Source: JADGOV01 sp963814355
GTDB lineage: Bacteria > Actinomycetota > Actinomycetes > JADGOV01
NCBI GenBank assembly: GCA_963814355.1
Contig: CAWFCZ010000026.1
Span: 28,560-92,559 of the forward strand
Direction: 5' to 3'
DNA: 64,000 nucleotides
The position numbers were made by a program, and so were the translations under genes. This document shows positions 61,112 through 64,000 of this stretch, one piece after another; the first letter of the stretch is position 1, and each line of letters starts with the position of its first letter. The notes beneath the pieces are model-generated. The model ran no database searches, was not told the DNA's origin, and saw nothing but the letters and a program-made list of their open reading frames with translations.

Positions 61112-62230
61112 TCAGGACCAGCGGTAGCCGCGCGCTGACCGGCTGCATACTGCGAGCCCGGCTGTCGCGGATAGCGCCACTGCGAGCAGCCCTGCGGTGG
61201 GGTCGCCGTTTGATCCCAGCGTCGCTATGGCAAACAGGACGGCGGCCGCGCCATGCGTCACCAGCTGCGCGGTCCTGGCCCAGCGTTGACCGGCACGCAG
61301 CTGGAGGCCGAGGACGACGAACCACGCGGCGAGCGCGGCCGGCAGCATCGCGGCGACGGCTGCCAGCTGACCGAAGGGTGCCAGCAGAGACACCGAGGAC
61401 AGCCCGGCGCCAATGACAAGGAGGATGAAAGCTCCGAACGCCGACAGCGCACCGTCGACGAGCGAGATACCGGCGGAGAGGTGGACTGCCCGCGGGACCT
61501 GGCTGGCGGCTTGGGAAGCGTCCGCGGCGATGCCGAGACGGAAGTCCGGGAGCAGCGGCTCGGCGGCGAGCCGCCCGGCGAGCAGCGCGCACGCCAGCTG
61601 CGTCAAACCGGCCGTCAGCGCCACGTACACCCCGAACCGCGGACTGGCGTGTTCGCCTAGCCGCCCGGTATCGCCGATGGTGATCGCTCGGACAGCGACG
61701 CAGAGGAGGCTGCCGCCAGCGGCAAGCGCCGTGGCCAGCGCCGGCCGGGTGATGACGGCGCGGTATCTGGGGAACAGCTTCGACGGGATTACGGCGAGCG
61801 CCGCGGCTAGGGCGGCGAGACCGACAGCGACCACGGCGGTGGGCCCGGATGCCCAGCCGCTGGTGTTTGTGGTCGCACCGCCCGCGAACAGTCCGAACAG
61901 GCTGAACTTCGCGGCCGACCAGGAAAGAAACGTGGAGAGCACCATCGACGTGCCCGTGATCGCAACGCCCCGCCGCGCCGCGCGGAGCGGTGCGGCGTCG
62001 GTGCTGGGCGTTGATAGGGGTATCCCCCCGCCGGCGGAGGCCGAGCGGCGGTGGCTCGTGGCCTGTGGGCTCTGATCCGCAGGCGGCGTGGCGGGGAGTG
62101 ATATCCCACACGTGCCGCAAAAGCGGGACCTCGGAGTCCCGATTGCATGACACCGGCGACAGACCCGGCCGGCCTGCCCGAGTGGCTGGCTCCGGCCGCC
62201 GCAGGCTGCCTTCGCAGACGTCTCGGTCAC
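61112..62230 (-). CDS. Zinc-ribbon multispanning membrane protein
   Basis: A 372-residue protein from GTG 62230. An N-terminal zinc ribbon (RVCRRCHAIGTPRSRFCGTC) and a disordered linker precede about eight hydrophobic segments. Examples are VAITGTSMVLSTFLSWSAAK, VAVGLAALAAALAVIPS, GVYVALTAGLTQLACALLAG, GAFILLVIGAGLSSVSLLAP and VAAMLPAALAAWFVVLGLQL. The layout (zinc ribbon plus membrane domain) is common in actinobacteria, with no known function. No operon partner is evident; 61000-61111 and 62231-62502 carry no other gene. Confidence 0.65.
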   Translation of the reverse strand: MTETSAKAACGGRSQPLGQAGRVCRRCHAIGTPRSRFCGTCGISLPATPPADQSPQATSHRRSASAGGGIPLSTPSTDAAPLRAARRGVAITGTSMVLSTFLSWSAAKFSLFGLFAGGATTNTSGWASGPTAVVAVGLAALAAALAVIPSKLFPRYRAVITRPALATALAAGGSLLCVAVRAITIGDTGRLGEHASPRFGVYVALTAGLTQLACALLAGRLAAEPLLPDFRLGIAADASQAASQVPRAVHLSAGISLVDGALSAFGAFILLVIGAGLSSVSLLAPFGQLAAVAAMLPAALAAWFVVLGLQLRAGQRWARTAQLVTHGAAAVLFAIATLGSNGDPTAGLLAVALSATAGLAVCSRSARGYRWS

Positions 62231-62502
62231 CGTGCGCTGCCCCGCGCATGCTGCAGCGCAGCGGCTGAGCGGTCGACGTGGTCATGACAGAACCCCTTCC
62301 TTCGGATGAGAACAGGGGCGTATACGGCCGCGCCGCGGCGACGGTTCAACGGCAGCGCGAGTATCCGTAGTGCTGCTATTAGCCGCGGCGGACGCGCCAA
62401 GGCGACCTGCGCGATTCCGGCGGCGTGCCCTGGGGCACCGCCATGACCTTGCCGACCAGCGCAGTGGGAGCAGCGGCTATCCGGACAGGGCCAGGTTCAG
62501 GT

Positions 62503-63167
62503 TCAGGTTCTGATCGAGCCGTGGAGGACGACGGTGCCGCTGGAGACCGGGTCGCCGTCGGCGGGTTCCCGGGTGATCTGCATGGTCGTGAATTTGCGGG
62601 GGTCGGCCCAGCCCCACATGCGCACGTCCGCTCGGCCTTTGCTGTCGACGTTGAAGGTGCCGGCGCTGACACGGTTGGGGTGGCCGGGCCGGTCTCCTGC
62701 CCCGACGTACCAGCATTCGTAGAACCCGGTCTCGCCCAGATCGGGTAGCCCCTTCACGGCGAGCTTGACCTGCCACCCGTGCGGCGTCTCCTGGTCGCTG
62801 GCCTGACCGGTGGCCACCCCGTTCCCGCTGGTCAACGCGAACCGCGCTGTGGCGCCGTGCTGGTGCCCGCGCTGCGCGAGTCCCACCGCCGCACCCGCGA
62901 AGCGAGGACGACGATGCTCGCGGCGACGGCCAGCAACCGGACGGTGCGCCGCCGCCGGCCACTCTCCGCGGCGGCGTGGGCAACGGCGGCCATGGTCCGC
63001 GCCTGCAGCCCGGGCGGCAGATTGACCGGCGGCGCGGCGGCGTCGAGGAGCTGGGCGACCTGCTCGAGTTCCCGCAGTTCGGCCTGGCAGTCCTGGCAGG
63101 AGTCGAGGTGCGCGGGGAACGCCGCCGCCTCGGCCGGGTCGAGGGTACCGAGCACCCAGCCGGCCAC
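62503..63167 (-). pseudogene. RskA-type anti-sigma factor, frameshifted
   Basis: The N-terminus has the zinc-binding anti-sigma motif (EVAGWVLGTLDPAEAAAF, then HLDSCQDCQAELREL: HxxxCxxC). A membrane helix follows (LLAVAASIVVLA). Near 62905 two extra bases shift the frame. The extracytoplasmic RskA domain continues in another frame (GLAQRGHQHGATARFALTSG; ETGFYECWYVGAGDRPGHPN; KFTTMQITREPADGDPVSSG) to a stop at 62505-62503. GTG 63167 is the visible start, but coding-like residues extend upstream (GRLGRWHP). It would hold the adjacent sigma factor inactive. Confidence 0.8.
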
Positions 63168-63210
63168 TTCGGGATGCCAGCGGCCGAGCCGTCCTCGTGC
63201 CGTCAGAGGA

Positions 63211-63785
63211 TCAAAACGGCGTCCCTGCAGCGCCTTCTGTTAAATGCTCCGCGCAGGCGTGGAAGGTGCGGGTTTCCACGGTGCCCAGGGGGACCCCGAG
63301 CCGACTGGCCATCTCGGGCTGGGTGAGCCCGTGGTCATGGGCTAGGGTCAGCACCTCCCGGTGGGCAGGGGCTGAGGGAGTCCAGGGCGTCGCGCACGGT
63401 CAAGGAATCCACCAGCTGGTTCATGTCGTCCCCGCCTGGTGGGCAGGTCACGCTCTGGTAGGGGCTCGAACGGGTGCGCCGCCCGCCGCCGGTACAGGTC
63501 GATGGACACGCTTCCGGCGATGGTGAACAGATAGGTGCGCACGCTGGCCCGATCCGGATCGAAACGTCCAGCCGTGCGCCACAGTCGCACGAAGCACTCC
63601 TGAACGAGCTCCTCCGCCAGCCCGGCGTCGCCGAGCTTGGCCCTGCCGAAGCCGTACAGCCGGCCGGCGTACCGGCGGTACAGCTCGGCGACCGGCACGC
63701 CATGGTCACCGCCGGCCATCCGGGCGACGAGATCCGCCTCTTCACCTGCGACTCGCTCACCGTCGCCGTCACCGACAACCCGCAA
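63211..63785 (-). pseudogene. ECF-type sigma factor, frameshifted
   Basis: Region 2 reads VAELYRRYAGRLYGFGRAKL, AEELVQECFVRLWRTAGRFD and VRTYLFTIAGSVSIDLYRRR. After about 63440 the frame changes (DDMNQLVDSLTVRDALDSLS), and near 63380 again. Region 4 is then REVLTLAHDHGLTQPEMASR and LGVPLGTVETRTF, ending at TGA 63213-63211. Joined, it is about 190 residues, normal for an ECF sigma factor. It lies directly upstream of its anti-sigma gene, the usual order. The start is TTG 63785 or the ATG about 48 bases downstream. Confidence 0.8.
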
Positions 63786-64000
63786 GGAACCCCCGTCAAC
63801 TCTTTACGAACCGACCCCGCCTCCCGGTTCACCCCGGACGGGTTCTTTCGCGACCGACTCAGTGATCTCTTCGACTCGCCATTCGTCCCGTTCAGTCCCG
63901 CCACTGGGGCAGCATAAGGACGGCACCTGGTTACCCTGCTTCCAGCCAAGGCAGAACAGCCAGCGGGCTGCTGCGGCAAGCCCGCCATGACCCGCGGGTC
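63786..64000. other. Upstream region of the sigma gene to the window edge
   Basis: No gene is convincing on either strand. It should contain the sigma gene promoter. The last bases may belong to a gene beyond the window. Confidence 0.35.

Noticed and set aside
1..64000. tRNA, rRNA or riboswitch genes
   Set aside because: No cloverleaf with a recognisable T-arm, no rRNA-like stretch and no known riboswitch core was noticed by eye. A covariance-model search was not possible, so small RNAs could have been missed.

Overview
The window is GC-rich DNA with actinobacterial codon use (G/C at most third positions, many GTG starts). Its families are typical of filamentous Actinomycetota: an XRE-TPR regulator with an N-terminal zinc ribbon, a TgmB-type ATP-grasp enzyme, DUF6431-like remnants, PIN toxins and a ROK regulator. 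The left end is a plasmid replication and partition block, and most of the rest is mobile DNA. I read it as part of a large plasmid, or a plasmid-derived island, in an actinomycete. No rRNA, tRNA or core housekeeping operon was seen.

Layout. 0-6.4 kb: partial membrane protein, small DNA-binding proteins, a primase-like Rep, ParA, a ParB-like protein whose gene contains 31 contiguous 9-bp repeats, and a KfrA-like coiled-coil protein with palindromic operators over its start. 6.5-9.4 kb: a methyltransferase/endonuclease restriction pair with a one-base frameshift. 9.4-20.8 kb: accessory DNA with a DUF6431-like remnant, an ISAs1 remnant, a DndB-like gene, a broken VapBC pair, a membrane protein with six 47-residue repeats, a second parB remnant, a broken tyrosine recombinase and an IS1595-type element with exact ends. 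21.1-26.7 kb: a type III restriction operon (mod, res) led by a third gene with a nuclease-like motif. 26.7-31.2 kb: a Tn3-family transposon with 37-bp inverted repeats and a tyrosine recombinase. 31.2-36.2 kb: membrane, pentapeptide-repeat and VWA proteins. 36.3-40.1 kb: an IS1380 remnant, then a regulator, a putative precursor with three repeats, and a TgmB-type ATP-grasp ligase, which together look like a graspetide RiPP cluster. 40.2-43.1 kb: two coupled secreted proteins (ricin-lectin/SH3 and NlpC/P60). 43.3-46.7 kb: a decayed Tn3 transposase, its resolvase and recombinase remnants. 47-51.6 kb: a ROK regulator, a membrane protein coupled to an OmpA-like lipoprotein, and a secreted SH3-phospholipase A2. 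52.6-58.8 kb: a Tn7/Tn5053-like operon, tnsA-tnsB-tnsC-tniQ plus a tyrosine recombinase, with a tandemly duplicated transposon end. 58.9-64 kb: a PIN toxin, a CHAP hydrolase with repeats, a zinc-ribbon membrane protein and an anti-sigma/sigma pair.

How the genes work together. Rep, ParA, the ParB-like protein and the KfrA-like protein form a maintenance module. Two restriction systems and toxin-antitoxin remnants would add stability or defence. The RiPP cluster and the secreted hydrolases look like cargo. Remnants of the Tn7-like element's own recombinase occur at three other places, so related elements have probably inserted and decayed here repeatedly.

Caution: about fifteen genes carry apparent one- or two-base frameshifts. 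Many are transposon genes, where decay is expected, but the sigma, anti-sigma and methyltransferase genes are also affected, so sequencing or assembly indels must be considered. Everything here was read by eye, without database searches.
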